Assembly (NCBI RefSeq): GCF_014898815.1
Contig: NW_026515497.1
Location: forward strand, 186,001-250,000
Origin: Panonychus citri
Taxonomy: Eukaryota > Arthropoda > Arachnida > Trombidiformes > Tetranychidae
DNA length: 64,000 bases
Direction of reading: 5' to 3'
Below the pieces are notes generated by a model. That model was not told the origin of the DNA. It did not search any database and saw only the letters and a program-made list of their open reading frames with translations. The position numbers were made by a program, and so were the translations under genes. Position 1 is the stretch's first letter, and each line of letters begins with the position of its first letter. Shown here in pieces: positions 1 to 12,032 of the stretch.

Positions 1-2136
1 ATTACCATTATTACCACCATTTGATGATGATGATGAAGATGATTGTTGTTTTGATGATCCATTATCTGAAGCATTTCCTGAACCTGATGAACCAGATGAA
101 CTTGAGCCAGCAGCAGCAGATGAAGCAGCAGCACCGGATGAGCAGCAGCACCAGATGAACCAGTTGATGATCCTGATCCTGATGATGATGAACCGTTGTT
201 AGATCCTGTTGATCCATTGTTTTGTCCTTTACCAGCAGATGATCCTGAAGCAGCAGCAGCAGCAGCAGCGGCAGCGGCAGCTGAAGCAGCAGCAGCGAAG
301 CACCATCATTACCATTATTACCACCATTTGATGATGATGATGAAGATGAAGCATTGTTTCCTTTGCCTGATGATCCATTATCTGAAGCATTTCCTGAACC
401 TGATGAACCAGATGAACTTGAGCCAGCAGCAGCAGCAGCAGATGAAGCAGCAGCACCGGATGAAGCAGCAGCACCAGATGAACCAGTTGATGATCCTGAT
501 CCTGATGATGATGAACCGTTGTTAGATCCTGTTGATCCATTGTTTTGTCCTTTACCAGCAGATGATCCTGAAGCAGCAGCAGCAGCAGCAGAAGCGGCAG
601 CGGCAGCAGCTGAAGCAGCAGCAACAAACACCATCATTACCATTATTACCACCATTTGATGATGATGATGAAGATGAAGCATTGTTTCCTTTGCCTGATG
701 ATCCATTATCTGAAGCATTTCCTGAACCTGATGAACCAGATGAACTTGAGCCAGCAGCAGCAGATGCAGCAACAGCACCGAAACAGCAGCACCAGATGAA
801 CCAGTTGATGATCCTGATCCTGATGATGATGAACCGTTGTTAGATCCTGTTGATCCATTGTTTTGTCCTTTACCAGCAGATGATCCTGAAGCAGCAGCGG
901 CAGCAGAGCAGCGGCGGCGGCAGCTGAAGCAGCAGCGGCAGCTGAAGCAGCAAGCCAGCACCATCATTACCATTATACCACCATTTGATGATGATGATGA
1001 AGATGAAGCATTGTTTCCTTTGCCTGATGATCCATTATCTGAAGCATTTCCTGAACCTGATGAACCAGATGAACTTGAGCCAGCAGCAGCAGATGAAGCA
1101 GCATCAGCAGATGATGAACCAGCCGGTGATCCTGATGATTCTGAGCCAGCACCGGATGAAGCAGCAGATGAAACAGTAGCCGATGATTCTGATCCTGATG
1201 GTCCTGATGATCTTGATGATGATTGACTGTTGTTTACTTTGCCTGAGGAACCGTTATCTGAACCTGATGAACCTGATGAGCCAGTAGCAGCAGTAGATGA
1301 AGCAGCCGATGATCCTGATCCTGCTGATTCTGATGATGATTGTCCGTTGTTAGATGGCCTTGATCCATTGTTTTGTCCTTTACCAGCAGATGAAGCTGAA
1401 GAAGAAGCGGCACTGGAAGCATTATTCGTTGATGATGATGAAGCATCCTCTCCGTTTCCCGATGAGCCATCCTGTGAACCTGATGAACTTGAGTCAGCAG
1501 CAGTAGCAGATGAACTAGTTGATGTTGGTCCTGTTGATTTTGCGGTTTGTCCTTTTGATGAACTAGTCGATGATGTTGATGTATTTGTGTTCGTTGATTT
1601 TGGTCTATTCTTTTGTTTTTCAGATGATTGCGAGTCACTTTTAGCTTCAGATGAGGCCTTTGCTTGTGAATCGGTGTCTTCACTTGTTCGAGCAGATTCA
1701 ACTTCGTCATTTGATGTATTGGAATCAGCTTCAGTAGATGAAGATGATGATGTGTTTTCGCTTGTACGATCTGATTCGTCAGCTGAATTATTTTCAATCG
1801 GTGTATTTTGATTAGCTTTAGATGATGATGACGATTCGTTGTTTGATTCTCCTGAATCTTCGTTTTGTCCTTGACTAGATGATTCTGAATTAGCGACGGC
1901 AGAAGCTTCGACATTTTCATCCTCGTCACTCTCATCCTCAGGTTCGTCGTTCGGGTCTCCTTGAGCTGTTGGCATCTCAGGCAACGTTTTCATTAGTTTA
2001 TCAGCGTTCATATTAAACGAGACGGCTCCCATGCCAGGAGCTTTTATTCCATTGTAGGCCATGCGTTCACTTCGGCATACTGAGTTGTTGTTATTGCAAC
2101 ACAAATTAATGTAAAAAAACCAAAAATACGATTCAT
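1..2136 (-). CDS. Ser-rich silk fibroin-like protein, copy A (3' end outside window, frameshifted)
   Basis: The gene starts at an ATG at 2136-2134 and runs leftward off the window. The first codons give a secretory signal peptide beginning MNRIFGFFTLICVA. A Ser/Asn/Asp/Glu-rich non-repetitive region follows (about 1940-1230). Then come repeat blocks rich in Ser, Gly and Ala containing AGKGQNNGS and SDNGSSGKGNN, with poly-Ala and poly-Ser runs. Copy B at 31555-41684 has the same architecture. The signal-peptide frame meets a stop about 30 codons in (near 2047). The long downstream frame (2104 to 62) lies one base out of register, so a single-base loss near 2050-2065 separates the two. Further frame flips occur in the repeats (about 960, 620-770, 290 and 130). 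Spider-mite silks are known to be unusually Ser-rich, so an extracellular structural role is inferred from composition and signal peptide, not from a conserved domain. It may be a pseudogene or a badly sequenced functional gene. Confidence 0.7.
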
Positions 2137-3925
2137 TTTGTTTTTTTTCTGATGAACTTGTTGATTAGAGATGAGAAGTTTATTATGATTAAATCTCTTG
2201 CTTTCTCGAGTTTTTATACTCTTTTTATGTCAAATCTGAACAAATAAAAGTCTTTATCGAACTGCTATTTAATATTCTGATAATTACCTGCTGCTCTGTC
2301 AGTCAATTCTTTATCAGGAAAGAGGGTAGTTCGGAATAATAGTAAGTTTAATGTATTATTTAATCAACGGTTTGGTACCTAATTTCTAACGAATCGCATC
2401 AAACATAAAGGGAAAAGCTTCCATGATCTTTCGACAAATATTTCCTCAGTTGGAATAAGTCATAAGATCATCTGGTTATGTTTGTTATTTATTAAGGTAC
2501 GAGTTAAAGCGCAGTTAAATCTTACTAATTTTCAATCCAAGTGCTAAGTTTATAATAGAAATAAATTGAAAGATTGAAATAAAATGCCAGAAATTATTAA
2601 GAATCTATTGCGGCTCTAGTTCAATTTGCAAACAAACCAAATGAGCAAACTAAAATTATCAAACGGTGGATTTTTCCAAACTAATAGTGTGAATCTACAT
2701 GAACTTATTAACTATTATTATTATAAATAATAATTTATTATTAATGAACAAACTTTACCTCATCAGCATGTTCTACATTTAAAAGAAAAATTTTAACATT
2801 TCCGATTTAAAAGTAAAGAGAAAAACCATTTTCGCAAAATTGTTAGAGCTACTTGGTGATAGATTGTGATTTCGACGAGTTTGACCAGAAACGAATAGAA
2901 AAATTCTAATTACGAAAAAATTTGGATTACCAAATACATGTACAAATGTATAAGTTGGATAACAATAATCTATTTTGATACTACACTAATACTCACATTT
3001 TCGCGGTCGATTGATATGAAAATAAAAGAATATTATTACATCTGATTCGATTATCAGAATCTTATCACTTAATCAATGATTTAAAGGAAAGGTGAAAAAT
3101 AATCATCAAAAAAGTGATGAAAAACGAATACCCAATTCATGGGGATGAAATTTTAAGAGCAATAAGCTACTAATCTTTGGACAAAATTAACTTCCTCAGA
3201 ATTATTAGTTTCCTCAATTAGAATCAGCCATATGCTTGTCTAATATATTTCATCATTGGAAGTTAGTAAATCGTTTTCTATCAAATAAATAGTCAAATTG
3301 TATACAAGGAATATGCGAACATATAACAAGCAGTCGACGATTAGCTCAATTCTAACCACTGGACTATCATTGAAACTCTCATGAAGTTGATTTGATTTCG
3401 AAAGAATATCAAGTTTCATGAGCGCCATCTAAGATTGCACCTTTGAACCAACAGCTTTAGAATTTAAAAAGTAATGTTTTTATTTTCTCTCGTTTTTTTC
3501 TCAATTAGTTTATGAAACTAACGATTAATTAACATTCCAATTTTAAATACATAATTGAAATATTGTTACAGTTTAGTTATAAATCATAAGTGTTGAATGA
3601 TTATTCCGATTACTGATCGATTGTTATCCTTACACGTGTAACTACATATAATTGACAAGATTTACCCTCTTTGTTTATCTATGCAAATCTATAATCTAAA
3701 TTGAGTTAAGCTAAATTGTTTATTTTTCTGTTTTTTGTTTATTTAATTTTATATATTTTCTTTTAATTGTTAATTGTTTAAAATGCTTAGCAGAGGTTTT
3801 ACCTTGTTTTCTGTTGTTCTGTGTAATCAGTCATTTTGTTTTTCCATTATATGATTGGCATGCGTTGAAACTTCATAAAGGTTGAAAGAGAAACGAAGCC
3901 AAGGAATAGATTAATTGTTTACATA
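2137..3925. repeat. Segmental duplication, left copy (silk 5' flank)
   Basis: This 1.8 kb block upstream of silk copy A is nearly identical to 41685-43467 upstream of silk copy B, with only scattered substitutions and small indels. The match ends sharply after the shared TTAATTGTTTACATAA at about 3925. Homology continues into the coding N-terminus on the other side. Both copies have the same orientation, about 39.5 kb apart. Apart from the TATA box I see no gene in it. The only short open stretch (3240-3428, minus) has no recognisable features. Confidence 0.9.
2211..2218 (-). promoter_or_regulatory. TATA box of silk copy A
   Basis: The minus strand reads TATAAAAA here, 75 bp upstream of the silk start codon. 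The same element sits at the same distance in silk copy B. A strong TATA box fits a highly expressed, gland-specific gene. Function is inferred from position. Confidence 0.6.
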
Positions 3926-4157
3926 ATCTTAATCATCGGTTAGGATTACGACCAAATAGGGCTACTAGAACCATTGGTAAAGTATGATTAGTAATAGCCT
4001 CCAATCGAGTCATTTACTCGGATCGGTCCATCACTAATCATTTCCATCTCAAGATATGATCAAGATCAATTCGATCAGGTGATAATTGGAAAATCTCACG
4101 TAAACAAAAACCACTTGCAATTAGAATACAATTGTAATTGATTGTCCATCTTTTTAG

Positions 4158-4363
4158 ATTCCATTGGTTGGATTGGACATTCACAAGGAACCCTTTTAAT
4201 GTTTGGTCTTCTCTCAATCAAACCCGAATACTCGAACCTGATAAAACCTTTTATCGCATTGGCACTGGTCGCACGGGTTGACCATTTACAGTCACCTATT
4301 CGTATGTTGGCCAAGATCGAACCCGCTGTTCAGCTTTTACGTTCAAGATGTGGCACTACTTAA
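4158..4363 (+). pseudogene. Acid lipase (gastric/lysosomal lipase family) exon fragment
   Basis: A plausible acceptor (TCTTTTTAG) precedes an open stretch encoding the nucleophile elbow GHSQGT followed by LLMFGLLSIKPEYSNLI. In the AB-hydrolase acid-lipase family (LIPA/LIPF type) the Ser of GHSQG is the catalytic nucleophile. The following PIRMLAKIEP also fits that family. Only about 60 residues are present. The frame ends at a stop at 4361. I find neither the N-terminal lipase exons nor the catalytic Asp and His around it. It lies about 230 bp beyond the edge of the silk segmental duplication, so it is probably a gene piece left by rearrangement. A functional exon with distant partners is less likely. 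Confidence 0.6.
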
Positions 4364-5544
4364 AGCACTTCTTAAAGGTAAATTCAAATTCTCTTTCAAT
4401 TTAAGTTTTGAATAGAAAAGACTTGACCGAAACTAATCAATTTTCGGTAAGACTCAAGATATGTTTGTAAGCTTGATATTTTCAATTGTCAGCTGATTTT
4501 GTGTTACTAATAATGATTGACTTCGTTCAATCTGTTTAATATTATCATTGATAATTGATGATGCTGGCTACACCAGGTAAGAAAATGAAAATTTATCAAA
4601 CTTGCATGTAAACTTGCACGTTACAATCTTGACAGTATTCTTGTCAATAACTTAATCAAAAAAAGTGCTTAGAACATTGAAGACTTTTAGCATTGCTTCG
4701 GACATGGAATTGAAAAGAAACCGGATTTACTCTTAAGTTAAATTTACAAGAACTTGTTAGGCTTAATTTAGAGAGCCATGGAAATTATATGGAGTAAGTC
4801 AAGTAACTTTGGTTACGAGTCGAAAGATTATTACAAGATCTTGCCAGTCTCTCAACACTTTTTCATAAATGATCTTTAGTTAATCATACATGTAATGAGA
4901 GCTTGTTTTGCATTGCTTATTTATGGCACATTGTAGAAATCAGCAGAACTCTTTCAGGTAGATTCGTAAGAAAATTACGAGTACTCTGATTAATTCAATG
5001 TGAATCTTAAAATGACACGCGCGATGGATACAAGTAGAGACCGAGTAACATGATAGATCAATTGCAAGACTCAACGAGATCTTGAATGGAACTTGTGGTT
5101 TCGTTGAATGAAGCTGCCGAACAATCATGAGATTCATTCATGTTTTTGCAAGAACTTGCCGTGAGTAATTTCAAGATCTTGGTTATTATTTAATAAATTT
5201 CTTGAATGCGTCTTTCATTTGATTAAAGGAAAAAGCATGGAAATTTATTTCTTGTATCAAACTTTAATTATCTTTATATTTTCAATAGAATTTTCGATGC
5301 AAGCAATTACAATGATATTAAGTTCTACCATTTTGTTGTGGTTCAAGAGCTTTCAATCTTTTACGTCTGATATCTTCAATGTCTTTAGTTTTTTCTCTTC
5401 AACTCTCTAAGTTGATTAATAGGTTCTTGTACCAATATTTTCCATTGATTTTGATTGTGAAAATCCGACCATCAATTAAACCAATAACTTGATTGAAAAT
5501 AACCTTCCGATTCCGTTTTGTAAGAAGAAGCTTGGGTTATGAAA
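4364..5544. other. AT-rich spacer without recognisable gene
   Basis: No coding region with family features was found. The stretch holds four full copies of the CAAG(A/T)(A/T)CTTG decamer (4747, 4834, 5149, 5172) and several partial ones, which marks the start of the motif-rich zone running to 12.4 kb. Confidence 0.5.
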
Positions 5545-6480
5545 TCATTCAGGGTAAATCTTTTGAACGAAAACTTTCAGAAAATAATTGTGGCCAAGTT
5601 CTTGAAGAATATTCTTGGATTCTGAGCCTTTCAATAACAATTTCTTGAGTTGTAAACATTTCACACGAGGTAAATTTCTGGTATCAATGAATTTGATTTC
5701 TCTTTGCCACTGTAAAAATCATAAATAATTAGAAAATGAAAAGTTTTCAAGACTTTAAACTCACATTTGAATCTTTTCGAAGATGAGAAATCTTCCGATA
5801 AATTGAGAAACAATATCAGATCTTGTATTAGATTCTTGTTCAGTAATATCTTGAACAGACTCGTTGTCATTGGAGACATTAGATGAAATCTCAGTCTTAA
5901 TAGTTGCAAGTTCATGTTTCAATGAGCAAGTTGATTCTATGAGACTGTTCAGTGATACGCTGAGAACTTTGATTTCGTCAGAAACTGAAGGTGACTCAGT
6001 AGATTTTGTGGTTCACTAAAATCTTTTGAGAGTATGGTAAATTTTCCTTCTTTTAGACAAAATCAAGGTATTATCACAGCGCCTGATCCAATATCTACTT
6101 TCAGGCCCCACATCCTCCGACTTTTCTTGTATTACAAACTGATGTTGCTTGATAAACGAGAGCATCTTCTTCTCTTCCATAAAACTTGATTAAATAACCT
6201 TGGGATGAGAAGCAGTAGGATGAAACTAGGATCTTGTTGATAGATTAGCTCTTTTATCTTATCCTTGGTCATCAGAACATCACTTGCGCTAAATATTGAC
6301 CATTCATCAGATGAACAAGCTTCACAAACAAGAAAAGCATCTGCAAATTTGAATAAAAAGAACAAATAAAAAAGAAGATTTGATCGATGAAAATAAACAA
6401 GAACTTTTACCTTCGGTTTCAATATCAAAATCACTTTGGGGTAAAGAATATAAGGAATAACTAGAAAGATCTTGAGACAT
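5545..6480 (-). pseudogene. Unrecognised spliced gene remnant
   Basis: An ATG at 6480 opens MSQDLSSYSLYSLPQ. A clean intron follows: donor GTAAAAG at 6410, acceptor TTTGCAG at 6341. The next exon continues with a VCEACSSDEW stretch. After about 40 codons the likely frame changes, with GYLIKFYGREEDALVY readable one base out of register. Further left is a Ser/Glu-rich, possibly coiled-coil stretch (about 5990-5770). A second intron joins to WQREIKFIDT and a stop at 5545-5547. Good splice sites combined with frame breaks suggest a once-real gene that has decayed. I do not recognise the family. Its position in the motif-rich zone suggests it belongs to a mobile element, but this is not shown. Confidence 0.35.
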
Positions 6481-7159
6481 TTTGCTGCTTTGAATTATAA
6501 TTGATTCAACTCTTAACAATGATTTAAAATTAAATGAAGAAAAGGTTAATGTGATAATCAATTTAAGATCCACTTTGATCTCTTTTCCGGAAATTTGATA
6601 AAATGAGATTAGATAAATAAATATTTGTACTGATTAACAATAGAAAAATTATACTTTGGTAGTTGATTGTGACTAATTAATTTGACTGATAAGAACTTGT
6701 CTTATTGACATGATAACGAAAATTACAAAAAATAATATGGATAATTGTCTGATTAAATGTGACTGATTAAGATGAAGGTCCTTGATACGGATAAGATCTT
6801 GTCTTATTTACGTAATTAAGACAATGATAACAAATATGAGAGTTGATTAAATATGTAGAGTTGGTGATTAATTGGATTCATGATTCGAAATGTTCTTGTA
6901 TCCCACGTGTTCTTGGCGATAATTGCTTTAAATTCTTGATTAATCACTTTCATCGTCACTTTTATCTCATCTTTCTTGTCTCGCTTTAAATCTCGTCCGA
7001 ATTGATTGATTTTGTCTCACAATTTTTCATAGACAAAATCCAATGAGAAAATTTTGATCAATTTTAAATAGAATAGCTAAATAAATGGAGAGTTAAGGGA
7101 TTTCAATTAGAATGAGAAGTTAAGATAATTATTAATTTACCTTAGCTGATTCTCATCGT

Positions 7160-7672
7160 CTTTAGAAAAGATAGATTTTCATCTTTTGTCGAAAGCTTTC
7201 TATTTTTGGGCTGAAAAGAGTTACTTTTAATCTTTCTATCCTGAAAAGATGTGTAACGATTCCATTGATGACTCGTCCCACGATGAAGATCCTGAAACTA
7301 AATTGCTCGAATTTTTCGCATTTGATCAACGGGAACTCCATCAACTCGAAAGTCTTTGATTTCTTGTTTCACTGATGAAAATTAGATGAAAAAATTGTGA
7401 GATCTATAAACAATTAAGCGAAAAAATTGAGAACTTACATTGTCATTGGACTTTTCTTGTAGAATTTTCATTGCTGTTGCTCGGCTTCTTTTCTGTTTCA
7501 AAGTCATAATTTGACTCAATCTTTGCAGAACTCTTTCTACCGAATCAAGAGCTTGTTCTGATGAACAGGATGGAGATCGTTCTATGATGACAATCAGGTT
7601 CTTGTTTAATTTCCTCAGGATCAACTTGATCATCTTAACTGATTTAGAATCTTTCTCTTTATAAACTGACAA
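7160..7672 (-). pseudogene. Unrecognised spliced coding remnant
   Basis: Two candidate exons are visible on the minus strand. The first (7672 to about 7439) contains DSVERVLQRLSQIMTLKQKR and ends at a GTAAGT donor. An acceptor, TTTTCATCAG, near 7376 opens a second exon with VKQEIKDFRVDGVPVDQ and a stop near 7305. In another frame of exon 1, PEEIKQEPD can be read, so the frame appears disturbed. No domain is recognised. It may be part of the same decayed element as its neighbours. Confidence 0.25.
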
Positions 7673-8492
7673 GAACTTGGCTTACGAAATTGTTTCCTCA
7701 GAAATTTCCTCATTTCGCTACTTTGTATGCAGTTTCCTCATGAGCTTGTACTGAATTTTCAATCATTTCTTGTTGATGATAAATCTTCAAGTTTTTAACC
7801 TGAACGAAAGATTCACTTCCTAGCAGCAAGTTCTAGTCTGATTTTTCTTGTAAATCAGTAAAAGATCATGAGTTTCAATGGGATAGTGATAAAAAGTACT
7901 CTGGTTATTTCATTTCTCTGATGATCTGTAGCGATAAACTGAACTTGTATCGAATGCTTGGAATAGTGCACATCGCATATCAGCCACCTCATCTGCCCAC
8001 TCTGTGAAGCTCACCATCATGAAGATCAAGAAGAATACACTTAGCTTCTGAAAATATAAGAAAAGAACATGGATGAAATTGAATTAAGATCAAATCTTTA
8101 CTCATCTGAACTTACCTTTTATGGGAACATTTCTATTTATCGTGGGTTTAATTTTGTCGAACAACTCAAGAGCTATTTCCATCTTATCAACCATCATGAT
8201 ATTTGCTTGAAACAATCTGAAAATTTCGACAAAAAAACTATTGAACAAAATCAAATTTCAACACTTAAAGAATAAGGAATATATTCAAATTGAATCGAAT
8301 TTAAAAAGAAAGCGAATGTAAACAAAAAGAACTTTTGCACATGTTAGGACCCGTATAAATTACGAACTGAAAAAGAACATTTTGTTTAAGCCAATATTTA
8401 TTAAGTAAATAAATTAAATTTACTCTATTTAACAAATTTAATTTGTTTACAATTGTTATGATTATTAATTGTTAGTTTATTGATCAAATTAA

Positions 8493-9180
8493 TCAAACAT
8501 CGTAATCAGTGTAAATATCTAAGTCAATGTGAGTATCTTTTTTTCTTAGAGTTTCCTCTACTTCTTCTTCTTCTTTTTCTTCTTCCGATTCTTTTTCATC
8601 TCTTGTATGATCTTGTTTATCACCAATATCTTGATTTTCTTGATTAATCGACTCATTAATTGTATCAATACAAGATCTTTTCATGTCTCGACCACATTGA
8701 TTGATTGTTGGCTTAACAACTTTTCTCCAAATAGTATCATTGACGAAAGTAGGACCAAATAAGCTTAATATTTTCCTCAATTTGTCCTCTTCAGTTTTAG
8801 GAAACACATGGTCTTTCGTTACATCTTTTCGTCGTAACCTTTGCCTCTATCACCCAGTAAGTGTGTCAATAGTTTTTGGCCATAAAGAGCTTTTCCAACA
8901 GCTACAATCATTCTTGAAGGCATCTTTCATCGGACAATTTATATTTTAACCTTCAGCGTCGTTAGCTGATAATCCGACACCATCCCAATCAAAATCTTCC
9001 AATTTTTTTTCCAATCGATTCGTGATCTTGTCTGAGCCATAGAAACAATTAGTCTAGAACCCATTGGACTATCATTAGCCGACAAGGTAGCATCATGTTC
9101 TTGAATGTTTTCCCTTGTGTTGATGATCGTCCTTGAGGTTATCATACTCTTCCCGCAAAGATCTTACTTTGACAATCTCG
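8493..9180 (-). pseudogene. BEN-domain-like protein remnant
   Basis: Reading leftward from 9180, one frame gives VRSLREEYDNLKDDHQHKGK, a coiled-coil-like stretch. After frame breaks, about 8910-8830 encodes AVGKALYGQKLLTHLLGD. A further one-base shift near 8830 leads into EEDKLRKILSLFGPTF and then WRKVVKPTINQCGRDMKR. An acidic Glu-rich tail ends at 8493. The order of a short alpha-helical core, a Leu-rich helix, then W-x(n)-IN-x-C-x-R resembles the C-terminal half of BEN domains, which are DNA-binding or adaptor modules found in animal regulators and some mobile elements. The assignment rests on pattern alone. At least two frameshifts are needed, so no intact product is expected. Confidence 0.35.
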
Positions 9181-9619
9181 CCTATTTCGTCAATAATCTT
9201 AAGCTATTCACATTAGAATTGGATTCAGTTTCGTCTTGAGTAGCTGAAGAGCGCAGAACTTTGATGAGGAAGAATCAGAAGTCGATCCCAATTTGCTTGC
9301 CCGATAGACTAATAGTCTTAGGATTATTAATCTCGTATATTGAATTGGCGAGAAAGTTCACCGTAGAAAAGCACCTGATAACAAGAACTTTACTTTGATT
9401 TGTTGTCACACGAAAGTTTTATCAATAATTACTTTTCAATTTCTTCAGAACTTCACCATAGAACTTAGCCATTCTGATTAGAAATTGGTGAGAAACAGGA
9501 TCATGAAGAAGTACTTGCATCTTGCAAGTTCACTGAAAACTGAGATTCTCACTTATTTCAAGAAGATCTTTTTGATAAAGATTTCATTTCACAAAATTTA
9601 AATGAATTTCACAAGAAAA

Positions 9620-10130
9620 ACAGTTATAAATGAAAATGATTACGATCATTGAAATGATTTAACTTCATTTTTTCAATTTTTCTAATTTCCTTTTTCTCCA
9701 GAAATCTAAAGAAAGAACTTGTGATAAGACATTGATAGACTATCAACAGATATGCCAAAGAGAAGATACATAACAACAAGTCATCAAATGAATAGAGCTT
9801 GGATCTACAACCCTTCGAGCTTAGCAACAAGATTAACATACACTAACTCACAAGATCATGTAGATAATCATGAAATGAAACAGATGATCCACTCAACGAA
9901 ACTGCTTATGAAAATCAAGAAAGTGTCATTCAAGATCATGATTCTATTCAAGATATCTGGAATGAAGTTCTGATGGAGTTGATTCTGAAGACCAACATCC
10001 TCGTTTAATGATACAAGACAAGATTTTGCGCCAGTCGACCTGGAAACATAGATGGAATATATCTAATAATTGCCAAGATCTTTCAAGAATGTATGCTCAG
10101 CGATGTAGCAATCAAAAGATTTATCTTTAA
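9620..10130. other. Spacer before the transposase remnant
   Basis: Short open stretches exist on both strands (9624-9839 minus, 9752-9973 plus), but none has recognisable features. Repeated CAAGATCATG-like and AAGAACTTG motifs continue through it. It may be the decayed 5' part of the mobile element. Confidence 0.35.
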
Positions 10131-10132
10131 TT

Positions 10133-12032
10133 GTGCGAATTTGTGAATCAAAAGTATCACTGTTACCTTTCGTTAGATTCAATGATTGTCAGAAACTTAT
10201 GCACCATAACATCATACAAGTATTGGTATTGTCATCTCATGCGAGAGCAATAAGTGATTCAGATTTAAAATGCTGTCCTGATAATCTTGGGGATCTTGTT
10301 GTATTCAGCCTGTCAGATACACTGAAAGATATTTACGAACTTAATTATGAATATCTTACACTGAATCAAGAACGTGTTGGGTTTGTTGGATCACAAATGT
10401 ATAAGAAACTTTGGAATGGTGTTGAACTTTCGAATGACGATGTGAGATTTACTCTTTTGATAAATATGGATGATGCTCAAATGATGAAATCATCTAAAAC
10501 ATGTGCAACTCCAGTTTCAATGACAATTGCCGAACTGCCTGTTCATCGAAGATTATTGAAACAAAATGTTTATAATCTCGCTCTTTATTGGGGTGTTGGA
10601 AAAATTAACTCTCAAGTTCTATGGGACAAATGCTTAATCGAGCCTCTTCAAGTTCTTGGTATTATCTCGCAAGAAAGTAATCGATGTTTTACTGGATTAC
10701 CTTTCATTATACAAACACGTTATGGTGCCAAAATATTCATGTCAGAATAGGAGCAATCGTTCTTGATTCTGTAGCAAATATAAAACTTTGAACATCAAAG
10801 CCTTTAATGGTGAATATGGATGCCGTATTGTTTAGCACCGTGAATCTGTTACTGGTACGAATGGAAGAGAGCTTTTGTTTATCCTTATGATGATTTCGAT
10901 TCATTTTCAAAGAAAATTATTCTTTACATGCGTCATGGTAATTTAGCTCAAGAAAGAGAGTCAATTTCTTATGGTGTTAAAGGCAAATGTATTCTTACTA
11001 AAATCATTGAAGTACCTTTACAAGTTCCCATCGACTACATGCATGCAATTCTTGAAGGAACTTTCCAACTAATGTCATTGATTCCCTTTACTCATGCTAA
11101 GGTGATTGAATCAACTGATCAGTTTATTAAAAATTTAAAGCTGCCTCATGATCTGAGTAGGAAGTTCAGAACATTAGCAGATTTTATGATATTGGAAAGC
11201 CTCTGAATCGAGAACGTTCCTATACAATTTAATACCAATGATGAAAGATCTCGATAATGATTCATTCTTCCTGTTGCTGCTTCTATCTCTGATAACCAGA
11301 ATTCTCTGTGATGATATTGACTCGCAAATGAGGAAATTAAATCACTAATTAAAATTTTCATAAAAGGCTTTCAGGAAATATATGGCTCATCGAAAATGCG
11401 CTTCAATTTACACCTTCTTCTTCATCTTCCGATCAAGTACTAGAAACGGGATCTCTAATGATTTATCTGCATTCACATTCGAAAATAATATTTTCAACTT
11501 AAAAAAATCATTTCATGGAACCAGAGGACAATTGGATCAAATGTGTCACAATTATCTGATTTGCAAAGGCCTAAATTCACATCAAAACTTTATTCGAGAA
11601 TGGCTTGAAAAGTTCGATGAAATGAATAGTCTAAAGCTACAAATAAAGTTTGGTCCATCCAGTGATAGAGCTGATATTGTTAGAATATTGACATAGAAAT
11701 GGGTACTATGAATATGTTGAAAAGGAGATATCCTGAGTTAACAATTGATCAGATTCAGTTCAACAAACTTTTCCTAAATCACAATTGTTATCATAGTATC
11801 TTGTATAAATACAAGAAAGGTTCTTGTTCTTATAAAGTTTCTTATGAATTAGTCGCAAATCAAAAGTCATTTGAGAAATATTGACTTTTCTTGCTGTTTA
11901 TCAAGATCTTGAACATTCTAAACTGAAGCAATTTATGCTTTAGTTCAAGAATACAAGCAACTTACTAATCAATCTATCGTATCAATTCGTGATTTAGACT
12001 TTTCAGTTTTCGAGATGAATTACTTCATATAG
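10133..12032 (+). pseudogene. TNP2/CACTA (En/Spm)-like transposase relic
   Basis: Pieces of one protein can be read in order across several frames. 10133-10747 contains FTLLINMDDAQMMKSSK followed by ELPVHRRLL and a Leu/Trp-rich stretch ending IEPLQVLGI. After frame breaks, 10740-10930 gives FNGEYGCRI. 10928-11204 contains GVKGKCILTK and PIDYMHAILEG. 11440-11550 gives LSAFTFENNIFNLKKSFHG followed by TRGQLDQ. 11895-12032 gives YALVQEYKQLT. This succession (nucleophile-fold core with DG/DD, ELP, NGxxGC, GVKG, DYMHxxLxG, SAFxFE, HGT) is the pattern of TNP2-type transposases of CACTA elements, which also occur in animals. At least four frameshifts or stops make it non-functional. No target-site duplication or terminal repeat could be fixed by eye. 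Confidence 0.6.

Noticed and set aside
196..1811. Acidic and Gln/Met-rich plus-strand frames over silk copy A
   Set aside because: The same antisense effect as in copy B.
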